Source of the DNA: Marinobacter maroccanus
GTDB taxonomy: Bacteria; Pseudomonadota; Gammaproteobacteria; Pseudomonadales; Oleiphilaceae
Direction of reading: 5' to 3'
Length of the DNA stretch: 64,000 nt
Assembly: GCF_002933275.1 (NCBI RefSeq)
Contig: NZ_PSSX01000004.1
Coordinates: 124,001-188,000, forward strand
Within the stretch, counting starts at the first letter, position 1, and each line of letters starts with the position of its first letter. Both the position numbers and the translations under genes were made by a program. The notes under the pieces are model-generated. The model was not told where the DNA came from. It saw only the letters and a program-made list of their open reading frames with translations, and searched no databases. Shown here piece after piece: positions 1 through 10,332 of this stretch.

Positions 1-321
1 TTCTCTCCCCTGGAAGGCACTGTCAGGATCCGATCCGACGCCGTCGCACCTGGCCGGGTGAGGATTATCGTATCGGATCAGGGCAAGGGCGTTCCGGAAA
101 ACTTTCTGCCCCGGCTTTTCCAGCGTTTTGCCCAGGCGGAGTCCGGCTCAGCCCGGGCCAGGGCAGGCACCGGCCTGGGCCTGGCCATTACCCGGGAGCT
201 TGCAACACTGATGGGCGGAGAGGTCGGCTATTATTATGACAACGGTGCCCATTTCTGGGTGGAATTGCCGGCTGCGGATACCGAAGTGCCGGAAACTGGA
301 GAGCGCCATGAAAACCCCTGA
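1..321 (+). CDS. Sensor histidine kinase, C-terminal part only
   Basis: The reading frame is open from the first base, so the gene begins before the window. The visible 106 residues are the end of a HATPase_c domain: a DQGKGVP segment (G1/N-type box), an LFQRFAQ segment, then GTGLGLAI (G2 box) and a MGGEVG motif. It would phosphorylate itself using ATP and pass phosphate to a response regulator. Its end overlaps the start of the next gene by 14 bases. That next kinase has a very similar catalytic end, with GTGLGLAITREL identical in both, so the two look like tandem paralogues. Sensor domains cannot be seen. Confidence 0.85.
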   Translation, partial: FSPLEGTVRIRSDAVAPGRVRIIVSDQGKGVPENFLPRLFQRFAQAESGSARARAGTGLGLAITRELATLMGGEVGYYYDNGAHFWVELPAADTEVPETGERHENP

Positions 322-2377
322 CCTGCCACCGGATGAAGCGCATCGGCTGTGTGCCCTGGACGAGCTGAAGCTACTGGATACGCCGCCGGAAGAGCGATTT
401 GACCGGCTCACCCGTCTTGCCGCACGCACCTTCGATATTCCGATTGCGCTGGTTTCGCTGATTGACAGCAACCGACAGTGGTTCAAATCAAGGCACGGAC
501 TGGAAGCTCCGGAAACAGCCAGGGATATTTCCTTCTGTGGCCATGCCATTCTGCGGGAAGAGTCCCTCGTCATCGAGAATGCCCTGAACGATGAGCGATT
601 TGTGGACAATCCTTTGGTAACCGGCGAGCCCAACATCCGGTTCTACGCTGGTGCGCCGCTTCACGACCGCCACGGCCATCGCGTTGGCACTCTCTGTGTG
701 ATTGATCGCAAACCCCGATCGTTCTCCGATGACGACGAAGCCACCCTGCGGGATCTCGCCGATCTGGTTGAGCGGGAGTTCGGGCTGGGTGAGCTGGGCA
801 ACTTTTACGATGAGCGTAACCGGGCGCTGAATCTACTTACTGAAATTGCTCTGGACACCCAGGGAGATGCTAGCCAGAGAGTGACACGGGCCCTGGAAAT
901 CGCCTGCAACTACCTGGGACTGGAGACCGGTATCGTCAGCCGGATAACAGGCGGCGCCTACACGGTGCACTGGCATTTCACGCACCTGCAGGACACCCTC
1001 ACCAACGGAACCACCATTCCCCTGGAGCGCACCTACTGCTCACTGATGGTGGCGACCGGACAGGTGCTGGCCATTGATCATATGGGGCAGTCGGCCTATC
1101 GCAACCACATCTGCTACCGGGTTTTCGGGCTGGAAAGCTACCTGGCTGCCCCTGTCTGGATTGACGGAGAGATATTCGGCACCATCAATTTTTCCTCCAG
1201 ACAGCCAAGACAAACCCAGTTCAGCGCCACCGAGCGCATGTTCGTCACGTTACTGGCACGCTGGGTCGCGGATACCATATACCAGCAGCAGCATACGGAA
1301 ACCCTCAATAAGCTGGTGACCCAGACTCCCGGCATGCTCTACCAGTATCGCCTCTGGCCCGACGGACACAGCAGCTTTCCCTACACCAGCCCTGGCATTC
1401 AGGACATCTATGGGGTTTTGGGGGAGGAAGTAGCCTCGGACGCCTCCCCTGTGTTCGACCGGATTCATCCGGACGATCTGGCGGGAGTAGCGGAATCCAT
1501 CCAGCGTTCTGCAGAGTCACTTGAGCAATGGCAGCATCAGTATCGTATCCGCTGGAAGACCGGTGGCTGGCACTGGGTGGAAGGACTCGCGCGGCCTGAA
1601 CCACTGCCTGATGGCAGTATCCTGTGGCATGGCTATATATCCGACGTGCACGAACGCCACAAGATTGATGAAATGAAAAACCAGTTCATTTCCACGGTGA
1701 GCCATGAACTGCGAACACCGCTGACCTCCATCTCGGGCTCTCTGGGGCTGATTCTGGGTGGCGCCACCGGGCCAGTTACCCAGAAAACCACGCAAATGCT
1801 GGACATTGCCAGACGCAACACCGATCAGCTCAGGCGACTGATTGATGACCTGCTGGATATTGAGAAACTGGTTACCGGCAATATGACGATTGATGCCTCA
1901 GTGCAGGACCTTGAACACGCGGTGCGGGCGGCACTGGAGGAAATCCAGCCACTTGCAAACCAGCACAACATTGAGATCCAGCTGAGCAACGCCAATCCCG
2001 GGGTCCGCGCCAGTTTCGATGGCACTCGGCTGACACAAGCCCTGTCCAACCTGTTGTCCAATGCCATCAAGTTCTCGCCGGAGGGCGACATCGTGGATGT
2101 CGGCATTCGGCAATCCGGAACTCGGATAAGACTGGAAGTGAGGGATCGTGGGCCCGGCGTGCCAGAGAGTTTTCGGGACAGGATATTCCAGAAGTTTGCC
2201 CAGGCAAACGCGTCATCATCACGCAGCAAGGAAGGCACCGGGCTGGGCCTGGCCATCACCCGGGAGCTGATGCATGCCATGGGAGGGGAAGTCGGCTTCG
2301 ACTCCGAAGAGGGCAAAGGCACCTGCTTCTGGCTGAGCCTGCCCCTGGCCGACGCAGACAATAAAGGCGCCACCTGA
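308..2377 (+). CDS. GAF-GAF-PAS sensor histidine kinase
   Basis: A 689-residue cytoplasmic-looking kinase without a clear signal peptide or transmembrane segment. Residues ~15-160 form a GAF domain (LDTPPEERFDRLTRLAA, and a GTLCVID strand), ~175-345 a second GAF-like domain, ~350-450 a PAS fold (TPGMLYQYRLW). HisKA follows with phosphoacceptor His466 in VSHELRTPL. HATPase_c has NLLSNAIKFSP (N box), RDRGPGVP and GTGLGLAI. The ATG at 308 is chosen because it is preceded by GGAGAG and begins the LCALDELKLLDTPPEERF segment usual for this family; upstream in-frame starts lie inside the preceding gene. Ligand and cognate regulator are not identifiable. It is probably co-transcribed with the kinase upstream. 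Confidence 0.9.
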   Translation: MKTPDLPPDEAHRLCALDELKLLDTPPEERFDRLTRLAARTFDIPIALVSLIDSNRQWFKSRHGLEAPETARDISFCGHAILREESLVIENALNDERFVDNPLVTGEPNIRFYAGAPLHDRHGHRVGTLCVIDRKPRSFSDDDEATLRDLADLVEREFGLGELGNFYDERNRALNLLTEIALDTQGDASQRVTRALEIACNYLGLETGIVSRITGGAYTVHWHFTHLQDTLTNGTTIPLERTYCSLMVATGQVLAIDHMGQSAYRNHICYRVFGLESYLAAPVWIDGEIFGTINFSSRQPRQTQFSATERMFVTLLARWVADTIYQQQHTETLNKLVTQTPGMLYQYRLWPDGHSSFPYTSPGIQDIYGVLGEEVASDASPVFDRIHPDDLAGVAESIQRSAESLEQWQHQYRIRWKTGGWHWVEGLARPEPLPDGSILWHGYISDVHERHKIDEMKNQFISTVSHELRTPLTSISGSLGLILGGATGPVTQKTTQMLDIARRNTDQLRRLIDDLLDIEKLVTGNMTIDASVQDLEHAVRAALEEIQPLANQHNIEIQLSNANPGVRASFDGTRLTQALSNLLSNAIKFSPEGDIVDVGIRQSGTRIRLEVRDRGPGVPESFRDRIFQKFAQANASSSRSKEGTGLGLAITRELMHAMGGEVGFDSEEGKGTCFWLSLPLADADNKGAT

Positions 2378-2422
2378 CCGGCAGCGCCCTTGCTGGTTAC
2401 TGGCGTTAATGGCCCACGAGGT

Positions 2423-2962
2423 TCAGCTATCCAGCCCTTCCAGCAGACCGGCCATATCGTCGGCGTGCTCTTCTTCCTGGGCCAGGATTTCCTCGATAAT
2501 CCGCCGGGACGTCGGGTCTTGGTCACCCAGGTAACGGGCAATTTCGCGATAGCTGTCGATGGCAATCCGCTCGGCAACCAGATCCTCGACCACCATTTCC
2601 CGGAGCGTTTCGCCTTCGACAAACTCCGCATGTGATCTGGTCAACAGCCCTTCCGGCGAGAAATTCGGCTTGCCACCCAGCTGCACGATCCGCTCTGCCA
2701 GCCAGTCAGCGTGTTGCTGTTCCTGGTCCGCATGCTCCAGGAACTCCTGGGCAGCGACATTGGCGTTGATGCCATCGGCACGGAAATAATGGCTTTTGTA
2801 ACGCAGCGTGCAGACAATCTCGGTCGCCAGCGCCTCATTGAGGATCTTCACGACATTGTCGCGGTTGGCGCCATAGCCCTCCGTCAGAGCTCCCTCTTCA
2901 ATATGCTTTCGAGCTCTTTCGCGGAGGGTTTTGACGTCCGTCAGAAACGGTTGATCGGTCAT
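2423..2962 (-). CDS. Ferritin-like (bacterioferritin-type) diiron protein
   Basis: A 179-residue helical protein. Four iron-ligand segments fit a ferritin-like four-helix bundle: NEALATEIVC, the EHADQEQQHADW segment, ERIAIDSYREI and AQEEEHADDM. The EXXH-type pairs suggest a diiron centre used for iron storage or oxidant protection. The start ATG at 2962 has GAGAGA seven bases upstream; a longer frame reaching 3124 adds a low-complexity extension with no ribosome site and is rejected. It lies between convergent kinase genes and acnA. Iron storage next to the iron-sulfur enzyme aconitase is suggestive, but they are separate transcription units as far as can be seen. A specific family name is not assigned. 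Confidence 0.85.
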   Translation of the reverse strand: MTDQPFLTDVKTLRERARKHIEEGALTEGYGANRDNVVKILNEALATEIVCTLRYKSHYFRADGINANVAAQEFLEHADQEQQHADWLAERIVQLGGKPNFSPEGLLTRSHAEFVEGETLREMVVEDLVAERIAIDSYREIARYLGDQDPTSRRIIEEILAQEEEHADDMAGLLEGLDS

Positions 2963-3074
2963 ATAGTCTCTCTCGTTTCTCTCTATGATTTGACTGAAAT
3001 TTGGCTGAATTGGCCGTTGCGGGTGGGTTCGGCATAGCGGCGGACCGCCATGCCTTACCAACGCACTCACTAAA

Positions 3075-5834
3075 TCAGGCAGTGCGCAGCATCTCCCGGA
3101 CAACGTAATGGAGGATGCCGCCATGCTTGAAGTAAACGGCCTCGTTCGCGGTATCGATCCGCGATTTCAACTCACAGGTTTCTGTAGAGCCATCCTTGTA
3201 CTTCACCGTCATCGTCAGGGTCTGGCCCGGTTTGATCTCGCCAGACAGGCCCTCAATGCTGATGGTTTCCTCACCGGTAAGTTTAAGGCTCTTGCGATCG
3301 GTACCCTCCGGGAACTGCAGAGGCATCACGCCCATACCAATCAGGTTGGAGCGGTGAATGCGCTCATAAGATTCGGCCACCACGGCTTTCACACCAAGCA
3401 ACCGGGTACCCTTGGCCGCCCAATCCCGGCTTGAGCCGGTACCGTATTCCTTGCCGGCAATGACCACCAGGGGCGTGCCCTGCTCCTGATACTTCATGGC
3501 AGCATCGTAGATGGCCATCTGCTCGCCTGTGGGTACGAATTTGGTGAAACCACCTTCCACGCCGTCGAGCATCTCGTTCCTGATGCGCACGTTGGCGAAG
3601 GTGCCGCGCATCATCACTTCGTGGTTACCCCGGCGGGAGCCATAGGAGTTGAAATCTTTCGGCTCAACGCCGTGTTCCTGCAGGTATTTACCGGCAGGGG
3701 TGTCCGGCTTGAAGGAACCGGCCGGTGAGATATGGTCGGTGGTCACCGAGTCGCCCAGCAGTGCCAGGATGTTGGCGTCCTTGATATCGTCAATCGCATC
3801 CGGCTCTTCCTTCAGGCCTTCAAAGAACGGGGGATGCTGGATGTAGGTGGACTTGTCGGACCATTCATACACCTTGCTTTCCGGCACCTTGATGGACTTC
3901 CAGGTGGCGTCGCCATCGAAGACTTCCGCGTACTCCTTGCGGAACATGTCGGTCTTCACCTTTTCGACCGCCTCGGCAATCTCCTGTTGGCTTGGCCAGA
4001 GATCCTTCAGATAAACCGGATTGCCCTCCTTGTCCGTTCCCAGTGGATCTTTGGAGAGGTCCAGACGAACGTTGCCTGCGAGCGCATAGGCAACCACGAG
4101 GGGCGGTGACGCCAGCCAGTTGGTTTTCACCAGGGGATGTACCCGACCTTCGAAGTTACGGTTACCGGAGAGCACCGACGCTACGGTCAGATCGCCATCA
4201 CTGATGGCTTTCTCAACGGCGTCAGGCAGAGGTCCGGAGTTACCGATGCAGGTGGTGCAGCCATAGCCCACGAGGTTGAACCCCAGCTTATCCAGATCGT
4301 CCTGAAAACCGCCCACCTTCAGATAATCCGTCACGACTTTCGAGCCAGGCGCCAGGGATGTCTTGACCCAGGGCTTGGTATCCAGACCTTTTTCAACCGC
4401 CTTCTGGGCGATCAGGCCCGCCGCCATCATCACGCTCGGATTCGAGGTGTTGGTGCAGGAAGTAATGGCCGCAATCACCACCGCACCCGGGTCCAACCGG
4501 CTCTTCTCACCATTCATTTCAAGCGGTTGGCTGGCATGATGCTCGTAGCTGTCATCGACGCCAACAGCCGTCTGGCCGCCTTCGGATTCCAGGTTGGCCT
4601 CACGATTCTCTGCCGGGCCTTCGGCGGTCTCCATCAACAGCTCAAAGGAAGATTTCATGTTCTTCAGGGCAACCCGGTCCTGCGGACGTTTGGGGCCGGC
4701 CAGGCTGGCCTCCACTTCGCCCATGTCGAGTTCCAGGTTGTCGGTGTAAACCGGCTCATGGCCGGGCTCGCGCCAGAGCCCCTGGGCCTTGGCGTAGGCT
4801 TCCACCAGCTCCAGCTGCTGTTCCTCGCGGCCAGTCAGGCGCATGTATTTGATGGTTTGCTCGTCCACCGGGAAAAAGCCGCAGGTGGCGCCGTATTCCG
4901 GAGCCATGTTGGCGATGGTGGCCCGGTCTGCCACCGGCATGTCTTTCAGGCCGTCGCCGTAGAATTCCACAAATTTACCGACCACGCCTTTTTTGCGCAG
5001 CATTTCGGTGACGGTCAGCACCAGGTCGGTGGCGGTGATGCCTTCACGGAGCTTGCCGGAAACCTTGAAACCCACCACTTCCGGAATCAGCATGGACACC
5101 GGCTGCCCCAACATGGCGGCTTCGGCTTCGATACCACCCACGCCCCAGCCGAGGATGCCCAGGCCGTTGATCATGGTGGTGTGGGAATCCGTGCCCACCA
5201 GGGTGTCGGGGTAGGCGATGGTCTTGCCGTCCTGGTCTTTCTGCCAGACGGTCTTGCCCAGATATTCCAGGTTCACCTGGTGGCAAATGCCGGTACCCGG
5301 TGGCACCACACGGAAGTTGTCGAAGGCCTGCTGGCCCCAACGCAGGAATTCGTAGCGCTCCTGGTTGCGCTCCATTTCGATGGCTACGTTGTCCTTGAAC
5401 GAGGACGCATCGCCAAACTTGTCCACCATCACCGAGTGGTCGATTACCAGATCCACCGGCGACAGCGGGTTGATCATGGCCGGATCCTTACCGGCGGCCT
5501 TCACCGCCTCGCGCATGGCGGCCAGGTCGACAACGCCAGGCACGCCGGTGAAGTCCTGCATCAGGACACGGGCCGGCCGGAACTGGATTTCAGTGTCGGA
5601 ATGGCGATCCTTCATCCACTGCACCATGGCATCAATGTGGCTTCTGTCCACGGTGGTGCCATCTTCGCTGCGCAGCAGGTTCTCCATCAGCACCTTGAGT
5701 GAGAACGGCAAGCGGTTAAGGTCGCCGAGCGTGTCTGCAGCCTTGGGCAGGCTGTAGTAATGGAAGGTTTTACCGCCAGCCTCCAGGCTGGAAAGGGTAT
5801 TCAGGCTGTCTTTGCTGAGACTTTCGTTCGACAT
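3075..5834 (-). CDS. acnA: Aconitate hydratase A
   Basis: A 919-residue protein that matches aconitase A along its whole length. It interconverts citrate and isocitrate through cis-aconitate in the TCA cycle in the cytoplasm. Cluster cysteines are visible in [11 protein letters not shown] and in [12 protein letters not shown]; substrate and swivel-domain signatures include [15 protein letters not shown] [23 protein letters not shown] and [17 protein letters not shown]. The start ATG follows a near-perfect AAGGAGG ribosome site eight bases upstream. It is somewhat longer than Escherichia coli AcnA (891 residues), mainly through an insertion around residues 370-425. The gene appears monocistronic. 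A long antisense frame within it is a coding shadow. Confidence 0.98.
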   Translation of the reverse strand: MSNESLSKDSLNTLSSLEAGGKTFHYYSLPKAADTLGDLNRLPFSLKVLMENLLRSEDGTTVDRSHIDAMVQWMKDRHSDTEIQFRPARVLMQDFTGVPGVVDLAAMREAVKAAGKDPAMINPLSPVDLVIDHSVMVDKFGDASSFKDNVAIEMERNQERYEFLRWGQQAFDNFRVVPPGTGICHQVNLEYLGKTVWQKDQDGKTIAYPDTLVGTDSHTTMINGLGILGWGVGGIEAEAAMLGQPVSMLIPEVVGFKVSGKLREGITATDLVLTVTEMLRKKGVVGKFVEFYGDGLKDMPVADRATIANMAPEYGATCGFFPVDEQTIKYMRLTGREEQQLELVEAYAKAQGLWREPGHEPVYTDNLELDMGEVEASLAGPKRPQDRVALKNMKSSFELLMETAEGPAENREANLESEGGQTAVGVDDSYEHHASQPLEMNGEKSRLDPGAVVIAAITSCTNTSNPSVMMAAGLIAQKAVEKGLDTKPWVKTSLAPGSKVVTDYLKVGGFQDDLDKLGFNLVGYGCTTCIGNSGPLPDAVEKAISDGDLTVASVLSGNRNFEGRVHPLVKTNWLASPPLVVAYALAGNVRLDLSKDPLGTDKEGNPVYLKDLWPSQQEIAEAVEKVKTDMFRKEYAEVFDGDATWKSIKVPESKVYEWSDKSTYIQHPPFFEGLKEEPDAIDDIKDANILALLGDSVTTDHISPAGSFKPDTPAGKYLQEHGVEPKDFNSYGSRRGNHEVMMRGTFANVRIRNEMLDGVEGGFTKFVPTGEQMAIYDAAMKYQEQGTPLVVIAGKEYGTGSSRDWAAKGTRLLGVKAVVAESYERIHRSNLIGMGVMPLQFPEGTDRKSLKLTGEETISIEGLSGEIKPGQTLTMTVKYKDGSTETCELKSRIDTANEAVYFKHGGILHYVVREMLRTA

Positions 5835-6047
5835 GTGGTGCCTCCTTTTCGTCGTTATCCGCGTATTCCGGAAGGCTCTCTCGAAGCCCTTTCAGCAACG
5901 CATCAACCCGGAAAAAATTCCGTAACGGGCCATAGCCTGATGAAAGGACTCCACAGCGTGAAGTCACCTTTAACTATTGCAGCAATTAACGAGAGTTCAA
6001 CCGCGGGCCGATGAATGTTCGGCATCAGTGCGGTGAATATCAGACCA

Positions 6048-6077
6048 ACGTCGGAGATTCCTTTGGCTCTCCGACGT
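6048..6077 (-). terminator. Inverted repeat downstream of the chemoreceptor gene
   Basis: Perfect 10-base arms (ACGTCGGAGA and its complement) separated by 10 bases lie 15 bases beyond the chemoreceptor stop codon. There is no uridine run after the stem on the minus strand, so it may be a weak or Rho-assisted terminator or a 3'-end stabiliser. The remaining ~200 bases up to acnA (5835-6047) hold the acnA ribosome site; no confident promoter was seen. Confidence 0.5.
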
Positions 6078-6092
6078 CAGGTTCTGGAGGGG

Positions 6093-7613
6093 TTAGATGC
6101 GATAGAGTTTCACGAGTTCATTCAGTTTTTCCGTGACCGACTCAAGCCCTGTTGCCATCGTTCTGACCCGCTCTGCCTCGGACACCACATCGTTGTTGCG
6201 GTTGGCGATGGAATGAATATTCTCGTTGATCTGAAGCGACGTGGCTGCCTGTTCCTCTGAAGCCGAGGCGATCTGATAGTTCATTCGGGACACCTCGCTG
6301 ATGGCGGCTTCCACCTCGCGGATTGCCTCGCCGGTTTCCCGCATGGCCCGTGTGGATTCGGTAGAGCGGGTCCGTCCCATCTCCATGGACGCCTTGGTGG
6401 CTTCGGAGATGTCACTCAATTCGCCTACTGTCGTCCGAATCTGGTCGGTAAACTCCTGGGTGCGAAGAGAAAGCGCCCTCACTTCATCCGCTACCACTGA
6501 AAATCCACGACCATGTTCTCCAGCCCTCGCGGCTTCGATGGCGGCGTTCAGGGCCAGCAGGTTGGTCTGCTCGGAGATTGCATTGATGGAGCCGACGACA
6601 GAGGAAATGGATTCTATTTTTTCGCCCAGCTCATCGACCCTTTTGGCGCTGCTCGCAAGTGCCTCATCGGTTGCCTCGGTCAGTTTCGAGGCGTTGGCCA
6701 TGGCTTCACCGCCCCGGTTGGCGGCGGCAGAAGCATTATTGGCCGCATCAGACGCCAGCTGGGCGTTACTGGCTACCTCCTGGATACTGGCAGACATTTC
6801 GTTGGTTGCCGTCGCCGCCTGATCGGTCTGCACCTGCTGTTCATTGGCGATCTGCGTGGTCGTGTCACTGACACTGGTCATTTCATCGGCGTTTGAGCGT
6901 AGTTGTTCTGACAACTCTTTGAGCCGGGCAATCAATTCGACAAACCGTTCCAGCATGTTATTGAACGAACCGGCAGTCACGCTCTTGTCGGCGTCATCCA
7001 GACGGGCCGTCAGGTCGTTGTTGGAATCGAACCCGCGAATGATCTCTATTATCTGGATAGACTGCTTTTGCTCCGCGCCCATTCGAATCGCGAAGAACAC
7101 CAGGATCGCCGCCTCGAAAACCACGAACGCGGCGTGCAGAAACGCAATTGACCAGCTGCAGTCATAGTTGAAGATCATCAACGCCATATTGCCAAAGGAT
7201 GCACCGCTAAGCTGCAGGCCTGTCAGAGCCAGGTGGTGAACGGCTATGGTGCCAGCGGCTACCACCACCGGTAGCCAATCCCGGTAAATGATCACCAGAG
7301 CCAGGGCGGCAAAGATGTGGAAATGCATTTCAATCCGCCCCATCTGGGCCTGGATCATGATGGCCGAGAACAGCATCAGGCAGACAGCAAACAACGAGGA
7401 CAGAGCCCGTGTTCCGCGCATGGTGACATAACCGGCCGCCGCAATGCCGCCTACCAGTAAAGAGGCGACCAGCGCAAAGGTTGTCGTCCCGTAGCCCATC
7501 GGGACCAACAGGCCGACCACCGGGATATGAGCAAGCAGGATCAACAACACCTGGCGATCCGTGCGCTCCCGGATTTCAACTTCATAAGACTGACTGTTTA
7601 CCGCTGTGGTCAT
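6093..7613 (-). CDS. Methyl-accepting chemotaxis protein with six-helix membrane sensor
   Basis: A 506-residue chemoreceptor. The first ~178 residues contain about six hydrophobic helices with very short loops and no periplasmic ligand domain, so sensing probably happens in the membrane. Histidines stand out there: H97 and H99 in RIEMHFHIF, the H126-H127 pair and H160. Residues ~190-240 act as a HAMP-like linker. The cytoplasmic coiled-coil hairpin ends in [21 protein letters not shown], the CheA/CheW contact tip. No C-terminal pentapeptide for CheR/CheB is present (it ends KLYRI). It overlaps the upstream SCO-like gene by ATGA, so translation is coupled. Signal unknown; metal, haem or redox input is an inference from the histidines and the partner. 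Confidence 0.93.
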   Translation of the reverse strand: MTTAVNSQSYEVEIRERTDRQVLLILLAHIPVVGLLVPMGYGTTTFALVASLLVGGIAAAGYVTMRGTRALSSLFAVCLMLFSAIMIQAQMGRIEMHFHIFAALALVIIYRDWLPVVVAAGTIAVHHLALTGLQLSGASFGNMALMIFNYDCSWSIAFLHAAFVVFEAAILVFFAIRMGAEQKQSIQIIEIIRGFDSNNDLTARLDDADKSVTAGSFNNMLERFVELIARLKELSEQLRSNADEMTSVSDTTTQIANEQQVQTDQAATATNEMSASIQEVASNAQLASDAANNASAAANRGGEAMANASKLTEATDEALASSAKRVDELGEKIESISSVVGSINAISEQTNLLALNAAIEAARAGEHGRGFSVVADEVRALSLRTQEFTDQIRTTVGELSDISEATKASMEMGRTRSTESTRAMRETGEAIREVEAAISEVSRMNYQIASASEEQAATSLQINENIHSIANRNNDVVSEAERVRTMATGLESVTEKLNELVKLYRI

Positions 7614-8197
7614 GTAGCACTCTCGCTAGTGTTTGCTTTCAGTAAGCGGCGAAGATCCTGTTCAACCAATTCAAGATTCAGGTCCGGCGTGGTGTATATC
7701 AGCTTCCTCCGGAAGTCTGGTGTCACCACATGCAGCCTTGCGCTGTGGGCAATCGAATCGTTCGATGCACCACCTTGTTTAACGGCGAAATCGTTGTAAG
7801 CTGAAGCCAGTTTTTGAGCAGACTGGTGAGTATCAGGCCGGTAGGATCTGAATGCCTCTCCAAGGCTTGCCGTGGTCTGTTGCAGCGCTTCGGGAGTATC
7901 GTTATCCGGATCAAGGGTGACAAACAGGAACTCCACTGGCGCATCCTTCAACCGCTGGCTCAGATCCAACAGGTTGACCAGTTGGACCGGGCAAACGGTT
8001 CCGCACTGGCGATAACCAAAGAAAATAACGGCAAGGCCATTCTTGGGAGGCTGGTAGCCATTCAGGTCCTCTCCCGGCTCATTGATCGACATGCCGTAAA
8101 AGCCGGTGTTGTTGAGCAGCGACGGCATCACCGGGAGCGCCAGTGCCATCAGGAAGGCTGTGGCAAAAAGCAGAATACTGGTAGTTTTCCTGTTCAC
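7610..8197 (-). CDS. SCO1/SenC family thioredoxin-fold protein
   Basis: A ~195-residue protein with one N-terminal membrane anchor or signal segment ([18 protein letters not shown]) and a thioredoxin-like fold outside. The SCO copper/redox signature is present: CGTVC (a CxxxC motif, Cys65 and Cys69) and the distal histidine in [13 protein letters not shown] proteins deliver copper to cytochrome oxidase CuA or act as thiol reductases. The GTG at 8197 is chosen because AGGA lies just upstream and the signal segment then starts correctly; a longer ATG frame from 8272 adds 25 residues without a ribosome site. The stop overlaps the chemoreceptor start (ATGA). No oxidase genes are nearby, so a role in the chemoreceptor's sensing is possible but unproven. 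Confidence 0.85.
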   Translation of the reverse strand: MNRKTTSILLFATAFLMALALPVMPSLLNNTGFYGMSINEPGEDLNGYQPPKNGLAVIFFGYRQCGTVCPVQLVNLLDLSQRLKDAPVEFLFVTLDPDNDTPEALQQTTASLGEAFRSYRPDTHQSAQKLASAYNDFAVKQGGASNDSIAHSARLHVVTPDFRRKLIYTTPDLNLELVEQDLRRLLKANTSESAT

Positions 8198-8364
8198 TTT
8201 TCCTGTCCGTCTGAGAGCGCCGCAAGTTTGCAGAGAAAATGTAGACCGGACTATAGGTGCATTACGCAGCACCCCGACCGAATACTTGCATTTGCAACCT
8301 TTTACGGACGTGAAAAGCGACAGATCAGTTTTTGTTGTAATAAAAAGTAAGGTTCAGGGGCGGG

Positions 8365-10188
8365 CTACATCTGACGCTCGCCATAGAGCTGAGCATACAA
8401 CCCCTCCCGGGCGATCAGTTCATCGTGATGACCCTCCTCGATAATTCGCCCGTCTTCGAAAACACAGGCGCGATCTGCCTGTTTAACGGCGCTGAGGCGA
8501 TGGGCAATGATCAGGGTGGTGCGCTGCTTGAGGAATGCTTCAAGGTCCCGATGGAGCTGGAACTCGGTTTCCGCATCCAGCGCGGAGGTGGCTTCATCCA
8601 GGATTACCACCGAGGGTTCGGACAGGATCATCCGGGCAATGGCCAGCCGTTGACGCTGGCCGCCAGACAACCGCACGCCCTGGCGGCCGATCACCGTATC
8701 GAGCTGGTCCTGCATGGCCGCCACCGTGGTGTCCAGCTGGGCAATTCGCAGGGCATCCCAGAGTGCGGCGTCGGGTTTGTCCCTACCAAGAGTCAGGTTC
8801 TGGCGAACGGTATCGTTGAACAGCGCCGGGTGCTGGAGCACCGTCGCCACGTGTTCGCGAAGGCACGGCAAGCCGATACGCTGAACCGGCACGCCATCAA
8901 TCAGCACCTCACCCTGCTGGGGCGTGTACATGCCCAGGATGACCTGAATCAGGGTGGACTTGCCGCCGCCACTGGCGCCCACCAGCGCCACTTTTTCGCC
9001 GGGCGCCAACTCCAGGTTGATGCCCCGAAGGACCTCCTCTTCGCCGTAGCCAAAGTGGATGTTCCGGAGGGTGAGCCCCACGGTATGACGGTCGCGGAAC
9101 GGGTTCTCCAGCGCCGGATAGCGGGGTTCTTCTTTCAGATCCAGCAACCGGTTAATCCGTGCCAGGGCGGCATTGGCGGCGAACCACGCATACTGCATGT
9201 TCAGCATTTCCTGAACCGGCGTCAGCATGAACCAGAGATAGCCGAAAATGGCGAACATCATGCCGATACTCAGGTCGCTGAACAGCACGGTCACCATGGC
9301 TGCCGCCCGGAAAGCATCAACACCAAACTGGAACAGGGCGAAGCTGGCCCGGCTGGCGGCATCGCTGCGCCACTCGAACTGTATGGCGTGGTCACGTACG
9401 TTACGGGCGCGGTCGATCAGCTGGCGCAGGTAATGTTTTTCCCGGTTGGCCGCCCGCAATTGGTGAATGGCATCCAGGGTTTCGGTGAGGTCTCCCTGGA
9501 ACTCCTCGTAAGCGCTGTTCTCCCGGCGCTTCAGTTCCTTGACCCGCTTGCCGATCAGAATCGTGGCGAAGATCACCAGGGGATTGAACAGCAGAATCAG
9601 AAGGGCCAATTGCCAATGCACCCAGAGCAGCACCAGGGCGGTACCGAATACCGTGAGACTGGCCACCAGAAACCGGCTGATGGTGGTGCCCAGAAACTGG
9701 TCAACGGTATCCAGATCGGTAATAAAGTGGCTGCTGATCCCACCGGAACCGCGGGTTTCGTACTCCGACATGGCCACCCGCTGCAGACGTCCCAGCAACC
9801 GGGAACGGATACGGAACACCACATCCTTGGAGACCTTGGAAAACTCTCGGGACTGCAGAACGTTGAACGACAGCGCTGCGACCCGAAGCAGAAATGCGGC
9901 CACAACCATCAGGCCGATATAAACCACCGGTGTTTCCCAGCTCCCCGGCAGTAACGAATCCATAACCGGCAACACCGGGCCAGGCTCGTCCAGCAGCACT
10001 TCATCCACCAGAACCGGGAGCAGCAGGGGCACCGGCACACTCATAACGGTGGCCATGATCGCCAGAAGATTGGCGCGCACCAGTCGGGGCTTGTGCTTGA
10101 GCGCAAGACCGAAGATATCCCGCCAGGTGTACTGCTGCCGGGTTTCACGGGTGTCGATACCGGTTACGCTGTTCTGGGGGTGTTCCAA
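8365..10188 (-). CDS. MsbA-type ABC exporter (membrane plus ATPase in one chain)
   Basis: A 607-residue half-transporter that would work as a homodimer in the inner membrane. Six transmembrane helices occupy residues ~35-320. The ATPase domain (~360-600) has Walker A GASGGGKST, signature LSGGQRQRLAIARM, Walker B VVILDEATSALD and the switch histidine in IIAHRLSAV. It resembles lipid, peptide or drug exporters; the substrate cannot be told from sequence. The translation start at 10188 gives MEHPQNSV with AGGTT-type weak ribosome site. It stands alone, divergent from the zinc-finger/TPR gene. Confidence 0.93.
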   Translation of the reverse strand: MEHPQNSVTGIDTRETRQQYTWRDIFGLALKHKPRLVRANLLAIMATVMSVPVPLLLPVLVDEVLLDEPGPVLPVMDSLLPGSWETPVVYIGLMVVAAFLLRVAALSFNVLQSREFSKVSKDVVFRIRSRLLGRLQRVAMSEYETRGSGGISSHFITDLDTVDQFLGTTISRFLVASLTVFGTALVLLWVHWQLALLILLFNPLVIFATILIGKRVKELKRRENSAYEEFQGDLTETLDAIHQLRAANREKHYLRQLIDRARNVRDHAIQFEWRSDAASRASFALFQFGVDAFRAAAMVTVLFSDLSIGMMFAIFGYLWFMLTPVQEMLNMQYAWFAANAALARINRLLDLKEEPRYPALENPFRDRHTVGLTLRNIHFGYGEEEVLRGINLELAPGEKVALVGASGGGKSTLIQVILGMYTPQQGEVLIDGVPVQRIGLPCLREHVATVLQHPALFNDTVRQNLTLGRDKPDAALWDALRIAQLDTTVAAMQDQLDTVIGRQGVRLSGGQRQRLAIARMILSEPSVVILDEATSALDAETEFQLHRDLEAFLKQRTTLIIAHRLSAVKQADRACVFEDGRIIEEGHHDELIAREGLYAQLYGERQM

Positions 10189-10332
10189 GCAACCTCCGGA
10201 TAATGAAATGTGCCCGGTTGGATACGCCCGGGAACTGACAATAGTCTACCTGTTAACTGGTTTGCTGCGCTCAAAACCGACATCTGTCATCATGAGCCAT
10301 CGATTTTCTGATGGACCAGGACACAAGCACCT

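Noticed and set aside
4137..5702. 521-residue open frame antisense to acnA
   Set aside because: It mirrors the aconitase codons, is histidine- and glycine-rich in the way of shadow frames, and has no ribosome site.
8425..9954. 509-residue open frame antisense to the ABC exporter
   Set aside because: The opposite strand encodes an unmistakable exporter with all ATPase motifs; the antisense composition is artefactual (many His, Gln, Gly).
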